NCBI RefSeq assembly: GCF_000725285.1
Contig: NZ_CP007161.1
Coordinates: 3,324,213 to 3,388,212, forward strand
Source of the DNA: Virgibacillus sp. SK37
GTDB lineage: Bacteria > Bacillota > Bacilli > Bacillales > Amphibacillaceae
Direction: 5' to 3'
DNA length: 64,000 nucleotides
The notes under the pieces were generated by a model. It saw only the letters and a program-made list of their open reading frames with translations. It made no database searches and had not been told where the DNA came from. Each line of letters starts with the position of its first letter. Position 1 is the stretch's first letter. The translations under genes were made by a program, and so were the position numbers. This document shows positions 31,992 through 42,546 of the stretch, in pieces.

Positions 31992-33272
31992 TTATTTCTT
32001 TGTGCCTCTTCGTTTCATTTCTTCTTCCATCTGTTGAAAAAATTCTTCGTTATTTTTTGAAGCTTTTAACCTTCTTAGGAAGCGTTCCAGGAAGTCATGG
32101 GAATCCTGCATCGTCTTACGAATCGCCCACATTTTATCAAGTTGGCCTTTATCCACAAGTAATTCTTCCTTACGAGTGCCGGAACGAAGAATATCAATGG
32201 CAGGGAATATGCGACGTTGAGCGAGGTTTCGATCAAGATGCAATTCCATGTTACCTGTACCTTTAAATTCTTCATAAATGACATCATCCATACGTGAGCC
32301 TGTATCTACCAAAGCAGTAGCTAATATTGTAAAGCTTCCGCCTTCTTCTATATTTCTGGCTGCTCCAAAGAATCGTTTTGGACGGTGAAAAGCAGCTGGA
32401 TCTATACCTCCAGAGAGTGTCCGTCCACTTGGCGGAATAGCAAGGTTGTATGCACGCGCAAGTCTTGTAATACTGTCCATCAGTACAATCACGTCCCGCT
32501 TATGCTCTACCAAGCGCATCGCACGTTCCAGTACAAGCTCCGAAACCTTAATATGACTTTCAGGTACTTCATCAAACGTAGAACTGACTACATCTACATC
32601 AGGATGCACAGAACGCTCAATATCGGTAACCTCTTCCGGACGTTCATCAACTAATAGAATAATTAATTTTGCATCTGGATGATTTTCAGAAATACTATTG
32701 GCAATTTCCTTGAGCAACATTGTTTTACCGGCTTTCGGTGGAGCGACAATCAGACCACGCTGACCAAAACCAACCGGTGTCATTAAGTCGATGATGCGGG
32801 TTGATAAGTTTTTTGTAGAGTTTTCAAGCTTCATTAGGCGATCTGGATAAAGTGGAGTTAGTGCTGGAAAATGGACTCTTTCCTTTGCAGTCTCAGGATC
32901 ATCGCCATTTACGGCATCTACATGCAATAGACCATAATAGCGTTCATTCTCCTTTGGAGGTCTTACTTTACCAGATACTTTATCACCATTTCTTAAATCA
33001 AATCTGCGTATCTGTGAGGCAGATATATAGATATCTTCTGCACTTGGAGAGTAATTAATTGGGCGAAGAAAACCAAATCCCTCTGATGGAATAATTTCCA
33101 GGATCCCATCCATAAATAAGAAACCATCTTTTTCAGCCTGTGCTTTTAAAATAGAAAAAATAAGTTCTCTCTTTGTTAATTTTGCATAATATGAAACTTT
33201 GTATTCTCTCGCTAATGTGTAAATCTCTTTTAAAGTCAGAGTTTCCAGATGAGAGATTGTTAATGCTGCCAT
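31992..33272 (-). CDS. rho: Transcription termination factor Rho
   Basis: The hexameric RNA helicase ends transcription of untranslated RNA. The 426-residue protein has the N-terminal helical domain, a cold-shock-like RNA-binding domain with GFGFLR (65-70), Walker A APPKAGKT (177-184), Walker [13 protein letters not shown] and the arginine-finger region. Start ATG 33272 ([10 protein letters not shown]) has a GGTGAT ribosome site and gives the B. subtilis length; a further 25 codons upstream are probably untranslated. Confidence 0.97.
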   Translation of the reverse strand: MAALTISHLETLTLKEIYTLAREYKVSYYAKLTKRELIFSILKAQAEKDGFLFMDGILEIIPSEGFGFLRPINYSPSAEDIYISASQIRRFDLRNGDKVSGKVRPPKENERYYGLLHVDAVNGDDPETAKERVHFPALTPLYPDRLMKLENSTKNLSTRIIDLMTPVGFGQRGLIVAPPKAGKTMLLKEIANSISENHPDAKLIILLVDERPEEVTDIERSVHPDVDVVSSTFDEVPESHIKVSELVLERAMRLVEHKRDVIVLMDSITRLARAYNLAIPPSGRTLSGGIDPAAFHRPKRFFGAARNIEEGGSFTILATALVDTGSRMDDVIYEEFKGTGNMELHLDRNLAQRRIFPAIDILRSGTRKEELLVDKGQLDKMWAIRKTMQDSHDFLERFLRRLKASKNNEEFFQQMEEEMKRRGTKK

Positions 33273-33619
33273 AGAATCACCACGCCTATTGTTTTTAATG
33301 TTAGTAATATTCGTAAAATATATCAACACATCATTGGTCCATGTCATAAACCTATTTAGATGAGAATTTCACTTCTTTGTTAAAGGTAAGTCTTCGTAGA
33401 AATGAAGGAAAAATCAGAAGCTAGATTAGGAGTTCTTTTAACTGCTTTCCAAAACCTTATACCATATTACTCCTTTGGTTCATATTATTCAATACTAAAT
33501 TTCAGGTTTTTTATATTTTAATAGAAAGGGAAACAAACAGCTTTCGCTTCCCTTTCTATTGCAGTTTTAAAAAGTAGGTTTGAAGGTAGTATTAACCATT
33601 TTGTTTCCGTTCATACGGT
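33273..33619. other. rho-glpX spacer
   Basis: This 347-base spacer holds the glpX terminator (33520-33560) and the presumed rho promoter and leader, which I could not fix. No repeat copy or gene was seen. Confidence 0.6.
33520..33560 (-). terminator. Intrinsic terminator of glpX
   Basis: AATAGAAAGGGAA / TTCCCTTTCTATT is a perfect 13-bp stem about 60 bases past the glpX stop; the following run (AAAATATAAAAAACC) is only moderately T-like, so strength is uncertain. Confidence 0.65.
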
Positions 33620-34588
33620 CTATGGCCTTATTACCAGGTCTGGTTTTTTCTGTAGGCTATGCTCTCCGTCAATAAAACGGACGGTACCACTCTTAGCACG
33701 CATAACTACAGTTTGGGTTGTAGCCTTGAAGCCTTTAAATTGTACACCTTTTAGCAATTCCCCATCTGTTACTCCTGTGGCAGCAAAAATGGCATCATCA
33801 CCACTGCAAAAATCATTCATATAAAATACTTTATTTATATCTTTAATGCCCATCCTATTGCAACGCTCTGTCTCCTCATCGTTCGTGGGTATTAATTTTC
33901 CTTGTATTTCACCACCAAGACATTTAAGAGCTACAGCAGAGATCACGCCTTCTGGTGCTCCCCCTGTTCCGAATAAAATATCTACACCCGTATCATCAAA
34001 AGCTGTGTTGATTGCTGCAGCCACATCTCCATCTTGAATTAATTTAATTCTGGCACCAGCTGCACGAATTTCATCTATGAGCTTTTGATGGCGCGGACGA
34101 TTTAATAGAGTTGCTACAACGTCTTCTACACGTTTATTTTTTGCTTTTGCTACTGCTTGTAAATTTTCCGGAATAGAAGCATTAATATCTATCTTCCCTA
34201 CTGCTTCAGGTCCAACAGCAATCTTCTGCATATACATATCAGGAGCATGAAGTAAGGTCTTTTCGTCTGCAATTGCGATAACCGATAAAGCATTCCATGT
34301 TCCCTGTGCAACAATGTTGGTGCCTTCCAGTGGATCTACTGCGACATCAACGCCAGGTCCTTCACCTGTACCAAGCCTTTCGCCAATATACAGCATTGGT
34401 GCTTCGTCCATTTCACCTTCTCCGATAACCACAGTGCCCTGCATTGGAATGGTATCAAACACATCTCGCATTGCAGAGGTTGCTGCATCATCAGCTTCTT
34501 CCTTTTTGCCTCTACCCATCCAGCGTGCTGATTTAAGTGCTGCTGCCTCTGTTACGCGTACCAATTCCATTGTTAAGCTTCTTTCCAT
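33620..34588 (-). CDS. glpX: Fructose-1,6-bisphosphatase class II
   Basis: The gluconeogenic enzyme removes the 1-phosphate from fructose-1,6-bisphosphate. The 322-residue GlpX-type sequence has the metal-site motifs GEGEMDEAP (near 55-63) and DPLEGT (near 85-90), and the GTGGAPEG loop near 208-215. It corresponds to B. subtilis YwjI. A GGGAGAGG ribosome site precedes ATG 34588. The gene lies upstream of rho and downstream of murA2, with a repeat element between it and murA2. Confidence 0.95.
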   Translation of the reverse strand: MERSLTMELVRVTEAAALKSARWMGRGKKEEADDAATSAMRDVFDTIPMQGTVVIGEGEMDEAPMLYIGERLGTGEGPGVDVAVDPLEGTNIVAQGTWNALSVIAIADEKTLLHAPDMYMQKIAVGPEAVGKIDINASIPENLQAVAKAKNKRVEDVVATLLNRPRHQKLIDEIRAAGARIKLIQDGDVAAAINTAFDDTGVDILFGTGGAPEGVISAVALKCLGGEIQGKLIPTNDEETERCNRMGIKDINKVFYMNDFCSGDDAIFAATGVTDGELLKGVQFKGFKATTQTVVMRAKSGTVRFIDGEHSLQKKPDLVIRP

Positions 34589-34749
34589 TTTAACCTCTCC
34601 CTTTTCTTGTTAATATCCCATCCCAAAAGGATATAAAGGGGGTGGAGATCCCCCTTTTAATATGAGTGTGTAATTAAACTCTCTATATAATTTCTTTTAA
34701 AAATGCATGAAATTGAGACCGATAGAACGTGATGAGAAAGGTGAAACAA

Positions 34750-35120
34750 GTGCTTGCGCTTTTGTTCGTCTAGCCTCGACGGACAGGACGTCCTAGTGCC
34801 GGTAAAGCCGCAGGACGCGGCGTTTTTACCGGCCAGCACCCAGCAACTAGCAAGGTTCTTGATGGGGCGAGCATTTAGCGCAGCCCCAAACCTCAATCTT
34901 CTTTCTACGATAAGTCAACATCGATTCGAATAAGAAGGAAGGCCGACTAAATACGGCCTTTGCGGCCAACGTCGGCATACCCCTTTGCAGGGGCATGTTT
35001 CCTTTATCTCGTGTAAAAAAGGAGATCGGTTAAGACCGCCGCGATGCGCGGCAACACCGATCCACCTCGCTTGGCGAGGCGCAGTTTGTACGTTGCTAAA
35101 CGGGTGCTTGCGCTTTTGTT
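34750..35120. repeat. Second repeat family, full copy next to murA2 stop
   Basis: GTGCTTGCGCTTTTGTT occurs at 34750-34766 and again at 35104-35120, a perfect 17-bp direct repeat enclosing a GC-rich block. The second copy ends one base before the murA2 stop codon. Inside are many short inverted pairs (GGACAGGACGTCC, GGTAAAGCCGC...GCGGCGTTTTTACC, CCGACTAAATACGG, CGCCGCGATGCGCGGC) and a GGGGCGAG...CAGCCCC hairpin at 34864-34887. CTACGATAAGTCAACATC at 34905-34922 recurs at 42441. The 79-codon frame across it is rejected. Similar blocks are common in Bacillus-group genomes. Confidence 0.75.
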
Positions 35121-35121
35121 T

Positions 35122-36408
35122 TTACATGTTCTGAAATTGTGTTATTTCTTTTTCGGTCATTTCTTCGCGCCATATATTGGCTCCGAGGCTATTTAATTTT
35201 TCTGTTATTTTTTCATATCCTCTGTCAATATGTTCTAAACCAGTAATTTCAGTGATTCCATTTGCCATTAAGCCAGCTACAATTAAAGATGCGCCTGCTC
35301 TTAGGTCACTTGCTTTTACACGAGCACCCTCAAGCTGAACAGGTCCAGAAACTATTGCTGAGCCACCTTCGACTTTAATGGCTGCATTCATTCGCCTTAA
35401 TTCGTCAATGTGCTTTAACCGTGCAGAGTAAATCGTGTCTGTAACCACACCGGTATTCACTGCTTTCGTTAATAATGAAGTAAAGGGCTGCTGCAAATCT
35501 GTTGGAAAACCTGGATAGACCAGTGTCTTAATATCAACACTCTTTAATGGGTTTCTCGGTGCAATTAGTAGCTGTTCATCATTTTCCTCAACAGTTACGC
35601 CCATTTCTCTTAACTTAGCGAGCAAGGATTCTAAATGCTGGGAGATAACGTTGTCAATAATTACTTCTTTTCCTTGTGCAGCCGCTGCAATCGCATATGT
35701 TCCTGCTTCAATTCTGTCTGGAATAATCGTATGTCTGCAGCCATGTAAAGAAGGTACGCCTTCAATACGAATCACATCCGTACCTACACCCTTAATTTTC
35801 GCTCCCATATTTGTTAATAGAGTAGCAACGTCAATAATCTCAGGCTCTTTTGCAGCATTTTCAATAATTGTCTTACCTTTTGCACGGACTGCAGCAAGCA
35901 TAATATTAATTGTTGCGCCAACACTTACTACGTCTAAATAAATTCGAGCACCACGTAGCTCATTAGCTCTTAGGTAAATGGCCCCCTGCTCATTCGTCAC
36001 TTCGGCACCAAGCGCCTCAAAGCCTTTAATGTGTTGGTCGATAGGACGTGGACCTAAGAAACAACCGCCTGGCAAACCGATTACTGCTTTATTGAATTTT
36101 CCAAGCATTGCACCCATAAAATAATAGGAGGCGCGAAGCTTCTTCACTTTTCCATTCGGTAATGGCATTGCTACCATTTTCTCCGGATCAATATGGACAG
36201 TTTGCCCGTCCCAATTCACCGTACCCCCGATTTCCTCCAATAAATCTCCAAGTGTATATACATCGGAAATTTCCGGAAGTCCTTCAATTGTGACTTCAGA
36301 ATCAGCTAAAATTGCTGCTGGAAGTAACGCTACCGCACTATTTTTCGCACCACTAATTCGTACCTGGCCATTTAAAAGATGGCCACCTTCAATTAACATT
36401 TTTTGCAT
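35122..36408 (-). CDS. murAB: UDP-N-acetylglucosamine 1-carboxyvinyltransferase, second paralogue (MurAB/MurZ)
   Basis: This 428-residue enzyme catalyses the same PEP transfer to UDP-GlcNAc as MurAA. Lys22-Asn23 (GAKNS) and catalytic Cys116 ([10 protein letters not shown]) are in place, so it should be active and fosfomycin-sensitive. Position between glpX and transaldolase matches B. subtilis murAB. MurAB is the minor, non-essential isozyme in B. subtilis. The stop codon is directly followed by a repeat element. Confidence 0.96.
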   Translation of the reverse strand: MQKMLIEGGHLLNGQVRISGAKNSAVALLPAAILADSEVTIEGLPEISDVYTLGDLLEEIGGTVNWDGQTVHIDPEKMVAMPLPNGKVKKLRASYYFMGAMLGKFNKAVIGLPGGCFLGPRPIDQHIKGFEALGAEVTNEQGAIYLRANELRGARIYLDVVSVGATINIMLAAVRAKGKTIIENAAKEPEIIDVATLLTNMGAKIKGVGTDVIRIEGVPSLHGCRHTIIPDRIEAGTYAIAAAAQGKEVIIDNVISQHLESLLAKLREMGVTVEENDEQLLIAPRNPLKSVDIKTLVYPGFPTDLQQPFTSLLTKAVNTGVVTDTIYSARLKHIDELRRMNAAIKVEGGSAIVSGPVQLEGARVKASDLRAGASLIVAGLMANGITEITGLEHIDRGYEKITEKLNSLGANIWREEMTEKEITQFQNM

Positions 36409-36551
36409 ATTAAAACCCCACTTTTTGACGCACAGGACAAGGAAGCTACCTTATACGTGAATAGTATGTTGCCAGAGTATAGTAGTTTGTGCCTCTTAGA
36501 CCTATTCCGTCTTTTACCAGTAGCTTGTGCAATATTTCCATTTTTATCCGT

Positions 36552-37193
36552 TTATTTTTGGTTGTTCCAGTCCGAAAGAAACTTTTCTATTCCCTGATCT
36601 GTTAATGGATGTTTCACCAGTTGTTCTAAAACCTTGAATGGGATAGTGGCAATATGTGCACCATTAAGAGCAGCATCAATAACGTGTAGTGGATGTCTTA
36701 TGGAAGCAGCAATTATTTCCGTATCTATAGCATGTCTGTCAAAGATTTCTGCGATTGTTGCTATAAGATTCATTCCGTCATGGCCAATATCATCCAAGCG
36801 ACCGAGGAACGGAGATACGTAAGTTGCTCCAGCACGAGCTGCTAATAGAGCCTGGTTGGCATTGAAAATCAATGTAACATTCGTTTTAATATTTAAATCA
36901 CTAAACGCTTTGACAGCCTTTAAGCCTTCCAATGTCATAGGAACTTTTACAGTGATATTAGGGGCAATTGCCGCCAATTCTTTCCCTTCCTTAATCATTC
37001 CCTCTGCGTCTTCAGCAATAACTTCAGCACTGACAGATCCGGAGACCTCTTCCGTAATCTCACCGAGACGATCATGGAAAGATACACCCTCTTTAGATAC
37101 CAGACTCGGATTAGTAGTAACTCCTGATAATACACCTAGCTCATTTGCAGTACGAATTTCCTCAATATTTGCAGTATCAATAAAAAATTTCAT
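36552..37193 (-). CDS. tal: Transaldolase (fructose-6-phosphate aldolase-like family, YwjH)
   Basis: The enzyme transfers a dihydroxyacetone unit in the non-oxidative pentose phosphate pathway. The 213-residue short form has [10 protein letters not shown] at the start, GVTTNPSLV near 27-35, and the Schiff-base lysine in NITVKVPMT (near residue 84). GAGGAGG lies 10-12 bases before ATG 37193; a TTG three codons upstream is too close to it. It lies between fba and murA2, a conserved carbon-metabolism group. The 143-base gap to murA2 holds a fragment of a repeat module (GGACAAGGAAGCT at 36435). Confidence 0.93.
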   Translation of the reverse strand: MKFFIDTANIEEIRTANELGVLSGVTTNPSLVSKEGVSFHDRLGEITEEVSGSVSAEVIAEDAEGMIKEGKELAAIAPNITVKVPMTLEGLKAVKAFSDLNIKTNVTLIFNANQALLAARAGATYVSPFLGRLDDIGHDGMNLIATIAEIFDRHAIDTEIIAASIRHPLHVIDAALNGAHIATIPFKVLEQLVKHPLTDQGIEKFLSDWNNQK

Positions 37194-37269
37194 TTTAATC
37201 AATGACCTCCTCTTGTATTAATTATTTTAAGTATATTTATTAACTAATAAAAACAGATAAAAATACGAA

Positions 37270-37303
37270 TAGGCGCTTGTGCTCATCTAAAGCTCAAAGC
37301 GCC
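37270..37303 (-). terminator. Intrinsic terminator of fba
   Basis: GGGCGCTTTGAGC pairs with GCACAAGCGCC on the minus strand just past the fba stop, followed by an AT-rich TATTCGTATTTTTATC stretch. Confidence 0.65.
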
Positions 37304-37309
37304 CAATAA

Positions 37310-38167
37310 TTATGCCTGTTGTGATGAACCGAATTCACGCATTTTCCCTTTTACTGTTTCCTTGATAGCTTCTGTACCAGGGCCCAGATATTTACGTGGG
37401 TCATATAAGTCCGGTTTATCATTTAATACTTGACGGACTGCCTCAGCTTGCGCAATCTGGTTTTCTGTATTCACATTTATTTTAGATGTTCCGTATGAAA
37501 TAGCACGTTGAATATCTTTAGTAGGAATGCCTGTACCACCATGCAATACAAGAGGTAATTCGATTGTTTTAGAGATTTCCTCCATTTCAGCAAAGCCTAA
37601 ATTCGGCTCTCCTTTATACGGGCCATGCACGGAACCGAGTGCAGGAGCAAGACAATCGATTCCTGTCTTCTCAACCAATTCCAAACACTCCTTGGGATCT
37701 GCATAAATGACGCCATCAGCTATCACATCATCTTCCTGTCCGCCAACTGTGCCCAATTCTGCCTCTACAGAAACACCGTGAATATGTGCAAGCTCTACTA
37801 CTTTGGATGTTGTTGCAATATTTTCTTCCAGTGGATCATGTGACGCATCAATCATTACAGATGTAAAGCCAGCATGAATCGCTTCTGCACATTTTTCAAA
37901 GCTGGAGCCATGATCTAAATGAATTGCTACAGGTACAGTGGTTCCGTAAGCTTCCATTAGAGATTTAACCATAGCGACAACAACGTTGAAACCGCCAATA
38001 TATCTTGCTGCACCCTCTGACACACCAAGGATGACAGGAGACTTCTCTTCTTCTGCTGCTTGGAGAATCGCTTGTGCATATTCTAAATTATTTAAATTAA
38101 ACTGCCCTACCGCATAACCTTGCTTTCTTCCTTTTTCAAGCATTTCTTTCATTGATACTAATGGCAT
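37310..38167 (-). CDS. fbaA: Class II fructose-1,6-bisphosphate aldolase
   Basis: The zinc-dependent glycolytic enzyme cleaves fructose-1,6-bisphosphate to dihydroxyacetone phosphate and glyceraldehyde-3-phosphate. The 285-residue protein has the metal and catalytic motif HLDHGSSFE (near 83-91), [10 protein letters not shown] (near 133-142), VHGPYKGEP with a zinc histidine, and LHGGTG (near 208-213). A GAGGAGG ribosome site precedes ATG 38167. Neighbours spo0F and tal match B. subtilis order. Confidence 0.96.
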   Translation of the reverse strand: MPLVSMKEMLEKGRKQGYAVGQFNLNNLEYAQAILQAAEEEKSPVILGVSEGAARYIGGFNVVVAMVKSLMEAYGTTVPVAIHLDHGSSFEKCAEAIHAGFTSVMIDASHDPLEENIATTSKVVELAHIHGVSVEAELGTVGGQEDDVIADGVIYADPKECLELVEKTGIDCLAPALGSVHGPYKGEPNLGFAEMEEISKTIELPLVLHGGTGIPTKDIQRAISYGTSKINVNTENQIAQAEAVRQVLNDKPDLYDPRKYLGPGTEAIKETVKGKMREFGSSQQA

Positions 38168-38274
38168 CTTGTATATTTCCTCCTCTGATGAAGTTACAGT
38201 CTGTGAAAATTATATCATCTTTTACAGTAATAGAATACCAACAACAGCTTGTTCGCGCAACATTACTAAAAAAA

Positions 38275-38637
38275 CTAATCTGACACGATTTGTGCAACCA
38301 ATTCAATGACTTTATGAATACTGAATGGTTTTCCCAGTACCTCTTTTAAATATTGGTAGTTGATTTCTTTTCTTTTAATATTCTCCACCAATCCACTCAT
38401 TAATATTGCCGGGATTTCAAATTGCTCTTCTTCCAGTTTATGTAAGATCTCTTTCCCACTTAATAATGGTAGTTGATAATCAAGTATTATGAGGTGGAAG
38501 TTCTCCATCCTTATTTTCTCTAACGCTTCTGTCCCCGTTTGGGCTGTAATTACTTCATACCCTTGATCGGCGAGCACATCCGTTAATAACATGCGAATCC
38601 CAGGCTGATCGTCCACTATCAGGATTCTTCCTGCCAT
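38275..38637 (-). CDS. spo0F: Sporulation phosphorelay response regulator Spo0F (divergent)
   Basis: This is a single receiver domain of 120 residues with no output domain. The acidic pocket Asp9-Asp10, phospho-acceptor Asp53, Ser81 (in place of the usual Thr) and Lys103 are in place. In B. subtilis Spo0F receives phosphate from KinA-E and passes it to Spo0B. Position between pyrG and fba supports the name. The loop after Asp53 reads YQLPLLSG rather than the usual KIPGMDG, so it is more divergent than expected. ATG 38637 is used because AAGGGG is seven bases upstream. Confidence 0.82.
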   Translation of the reverse strand: MAGRILIVDDQPGIRMLLTDVLADQGYEVITAQTGTEALEKIRMENFHLIILDYQLPLLSGKEILHKLEEEQFEIPAILMSGLVENIKRKEINYQYLKEVLGKPFSIHKVIELVAQIVSD

Positions 38638-38737
38638 ACTCATTCCCCTTCCTTCCAAAAGATTCCCCCAACATATTTCCCCTACTGTATTAATTTCGCT
38701 ATCAAAACCTAAATTCCTTTAAATTCAAATTAATTAA

Positions 38738-38769
38738 AAACTCACATTTAGCAATTGCCAAATGTGAGT
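38738..38769 (-). terminator. Intrinsic terminator of pyrG
   Basis: ACTCACATTTGGC / GCTAAATGTGAGT with an AATT loop is followed by TTTTAATT on the minus strand, about 25 bases past the pyrG stop. Confidence 0.8.
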
Positions 38770-38792
38770 CATACCGTTACTTACATCTAAAT

Positions 38793-40582
<1,790 letters not shown>

Positions 40583-40610
40583 GCTAACTTTTTCACAGAA
40601 TTATTTCCAG

Positions 40611-41126
40611 CTATTTCTTTTGTTCTTCCTCATCGAGGTCTTCATCTTCTTCTTCTTCTTCAAAATCATCGAGTTCCTCATCAAACTCTTCTTCTAAGTC
40701 TTCATCAAATTCATCATCTTCGTCATCGCCGAAGTCATCTGCCAGTTCTTCAATGTCCTCGTCAACAATATCCAGTTCTTTTTCTGTGATATCGGCATCT
40801 TCATCAGCTTTTTTCTTTTTCTTAGCCTTCTTTTTCTTTTTAGGTGCAGCAGTGACTTCTTCATCAGCTTGCTCAACAGGGTACCAACGTTTTAATCCCC
40901 ATAGATTAGAACCGATGGTAATAAAACGGCCATCTACATTTAAATCCGTATAAAATTGGGCAATACTATCCTGTTTATCCTGCTCGGTAAATTCTTTTAT
41001 TTCTGCAATTTTTTCAAATACATCTCTAAAATCAAGCGCCTTTTTTTCATCCAACAAGATCAAATTTGCTAATTCAATCATGGACATTGTTTTAAGATCT
41101 TCGTGGCTGTATTTCGATAAGCTCAC
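40611..41126 (-). CDS. rpoE: RNA polymerase delta subunit
   Basis: Delta is a Firmicutes-specific subunit that raises promoter selectivity and transcript recycling. The 171-residue protein has the folded N-terminal domain (~1-90; MIELANLILL.EKKALDFRDVFEKIA, GRFITIGSNLWGLKRW) followed by a lysine tract (~95-107) and a long disordered Asp/Glu tail (~108-168), exactly the RpoE layout. It is next to pyrG as in B. subtilis. Its stop lies 29 bases before the pyrG -35 hexamer. Confidence 0.96.
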   Translation of the reverse strand: MSLSKYSHEDLKTMSMIELANLILLDEKKALDFRDVFEKIAEIKEFTEQDKQDSIAQFYTDLNVDGRFITIGSNLWGLKRWYPVEQADEEVTAAPKKKKKAKKKKKADEDADITEKELDIVDEDIEELADDFGDDEDDEFDEDLEEEFDEELDDFEEEEEDEDLDEEEQKK

Positions 41127-41320
41127 GGCAACGCACTCCCTTTACTTATATATTGAGGGCATCTAGCCTCATTTTTGATTTTTTAAATCATTCTAGAAGA
41201 ATTATACTATAATTTTCCGTTTGTGATAAACCATACCATTCATTATAAACAAATCTACTGCGTTTATGCCATAGTTTAAGCAAAAAAATGTACACTTTTC
41301 TATTTTGAAAAAGTGATCCT

Positions 41321-41524
41321 ATTGCAAATGTGAGGGCACAAACGGAATCTCGTACATTTATAGGTGATAGGAAATTGCATAGCAGAGAGAACCTACTGCC
41401 ATTGCGGAGGGTAATCAGCAGGAGAACAGATGTATCCGCCGCAGAATAATTTATTCAGCAGGAGAACAGCACTATTCACCGCAAAATTTTCTTGGCATTT
41501 ATCCGGTTTGCGATTCATGGGGGA
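41321..41524 (+). repeat. Interspersed element with two 40-bp units
   Basis: TCAGCAGGAGAACAG recurs with a spacing of 40 (41415 and 41455), each followed by ATCCGCCGCA or ATTCACCGCA. The common left end (ATTGCAAATGTGAGGGCACAAAC) begins at 41321 and the right end (TTTGCGATTCATGGGGG) closes near 41523. The 41127-41624 spacer has no gene; besides this element it should hold the rpoE promoter. Confidence 0.75.
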
Positions 41525-41538
41525 TCTTCACATCCATA

Positions 41539-41578
41539 GAAAAAAGTTGCTACTCCTGTTATGGAGCGCAACTTTTTT
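41539..41578 (-). terminator. Terminator of the 79-codon gene
   Basis: AAAAAAGTTGC / GCAACTTTTTT is an 11-bp stem with runs of A and T on both sides, usable on either strand. It is 47 bases past the stop at 41625. Confidence 0.75.
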
Positions 41579-41624
41579 GCTTAACATGAAATGGCATTGT
41601 ATCTATATAATAAAAGGAATGTTT

Positions 41625-41864
41625 CTACACTTTTTCCACGACATATGCTTTCTTATTTCGAAAGTGTTTTTCTGCATCTTCCATGGAGTGTTCAAAGAAA
41701 CCTTCAAACTCATGGACTACTTTATATTCTCTTTCTGGATCTGTAAAAAGCTGATTTTCATTATTGGATAGTACTACAACATCTTTCGTACTAACAAAAT
41801 TATCTAACTCTCTTGCTGTATAATTTTGCCCTTGCTTTAACGTTTGCACACTTAAGTTAGACAT
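41625..41864 (-). CDS. Small uncharacterised protein (79 aa)
   Basis: I do not recognise this family. The frame has a near-ideal ribosome site (AAGGAGG seven bases before ATG 41864), its own terminator and a sigma-B-like promoter, so it is probably a real gene. The product is acidic and hydrophilic with no signal peptide or membrane segment; it starts MSNLSVQTLKQGQNYTAREL and has an aromatic, charged middle (EYKVVHEFEGFFEH) and no cysteine. It is divergent from the 46-codon gene at 42061. Role in stress is inferred only from the promoter. Confidence 0.75.
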   Translation of the reverse strand: MSNLSVQTLKQGQNYTARELDNFVSTKDVVVLSNNENQLFTDPEREYKVVHEFEGFFEHSMEDAEKHFRNKKAYVVEKV

Positions 41865-41898
41865 AATAGAACCTCCTTAAAGATGATTTATAAATCTT

Positions 41899-41924
41899 AT
41901 TTCCTTTCCTAGTCTGAATTAAAC
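41899..41924 (-). promoter_or_regulatory. Sigma-B-like promoter, leftward
   Basis: GTTTAA (41924-41919) and GGAAAT (41904-41899) on the minus strand are separated by 14 bases. GTTTAA is the exact sigma-B -35; GGAAAT is a partial match to GGGWAT. The ATG is 35 bases downstream. Confidence 0.45.
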
Positions 41925-41986
41925 AAGAAAATACGAGTAGTAATTATAAAACCAAAGATGGTCTTTTTGTTTTACCACACTTCCAT

Positions 41987-42012
41987 GTTTAATAAGAGTA
42001 AAAGAAGGAAAT
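41987..42012 (+). promoter_or_regulatory. Sigma-B-like promoter, rightward
   Basis: GTTTAA (41987-41992) and GGAAAT (42007-42012) are separated by 14 bases, the same hexamers and spacing as the leftward promoter 63 bases away. A TATAAT at about 42044 lies too near the ribosome site to be the -10. Confidence 0.45.
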
Positions 42013-42060
42013 TGAACATAAATACCATTCATTTCTATATAATGAAAGGAGTTTCTAAGC

Positions 42061-42201
42061 ATGAGAGAAAGCAATGATAGCAAGCGTAATCAAGACTCGC
42101 TAGAACAAGAATTAAAGAAAAAGGATCCCGAACAGGATATTGATCCTCAACGTGAAAGTGATTCACGCCCAAAACAGAATGATAAAAATAAGGATAAATA
42201 A
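42061..42201 (+). CDS. Very hydrophilic 46-residue protein
   Basis: This short frame starts with ATG at 42061, nine bases after AAAGGAG, and ends at TAA 42201 before a long terminator hairpin. The product (MRESNDSKRNQDSLEQELKK... ending NDKNKDK) is almost wholly Asp, Glu, Lys, Arg, Gln, Asn and Ser; beyond Met1 only two Leu and one Ile are hydrophobic, and it has no Cys or aromatic residue. It is expected to be disordered, like hydrophilins or other small stress or spore proteins. I do not recognise a named family. Promoter, ribosome site and terminator all support it. Confidence 0.75.
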   Translation: MRESNDSKRNQDSLEQELKKKDPEQDIDPQRESDSRPKQNDKNKDK

Positions 42202-42546
42202 TAGAATGCCTCTAAAGAACTTTATCAGATAGCCGGATTGGGTTGAATTTTCAAGAACTTCAACGCAATCCGGCTATCCTTTATCTCAAATAGGTCAGTC
42301 CACTCCGTACGTCGCTTACAAGTCACCAAAGCCTTTCTCTCTACATACCATGTTATTTTTATAGCTTTAAATTTAACATTCAACCATATATGCCACGTCC
42401 AGCTCCAATCCCCATCACCTAGTGTCCTTCCGGTATTTCCCTACGATAAGTCAACATCAATCCGCTGGCGCGTATTGTGTTTCCTTTATCTCAGTCAATC
42501 CCGTCCAGTCCATACGGTGATAAGCGGGGATTTCCGCTTTTGATTT
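42202..42546. repeat. Spacer with second copy of the murA2-type repeat family
   Basis: After the terminator, 42280-42440 is unremarkable apart from a TCCAGCTCCAATCCCC stretch near 42398. From 42441 CTACGATAAGTCAACATC repeats the sequence at 34905, followed by TTTCCTTTATCTC and a closing CCGCTTTTG that ends just before the icmF stop. It is a shortened relative of the 34750-35120 element, again directly at the 3' end of a minus-strand gene. Confidence 0.65.
42228..42278 (+). terminator. Terminator of the 46-codon gene
   Basis: GATAGCCGGATTG / CAATCCGGCTATC plus an inner GTTGAA/TTCAAC stem gives about 19 pairs, 27 bases past the stop, followed by CTTTATC. The T-run is weak, but the stem is long. 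Confidence 0.75.

Noticed and set aside
34657-34896. 79-codon minus-strand frame after murA2
   Set aside because: It lies across the second repeat family and has no ribosome site or recognisable sequence.
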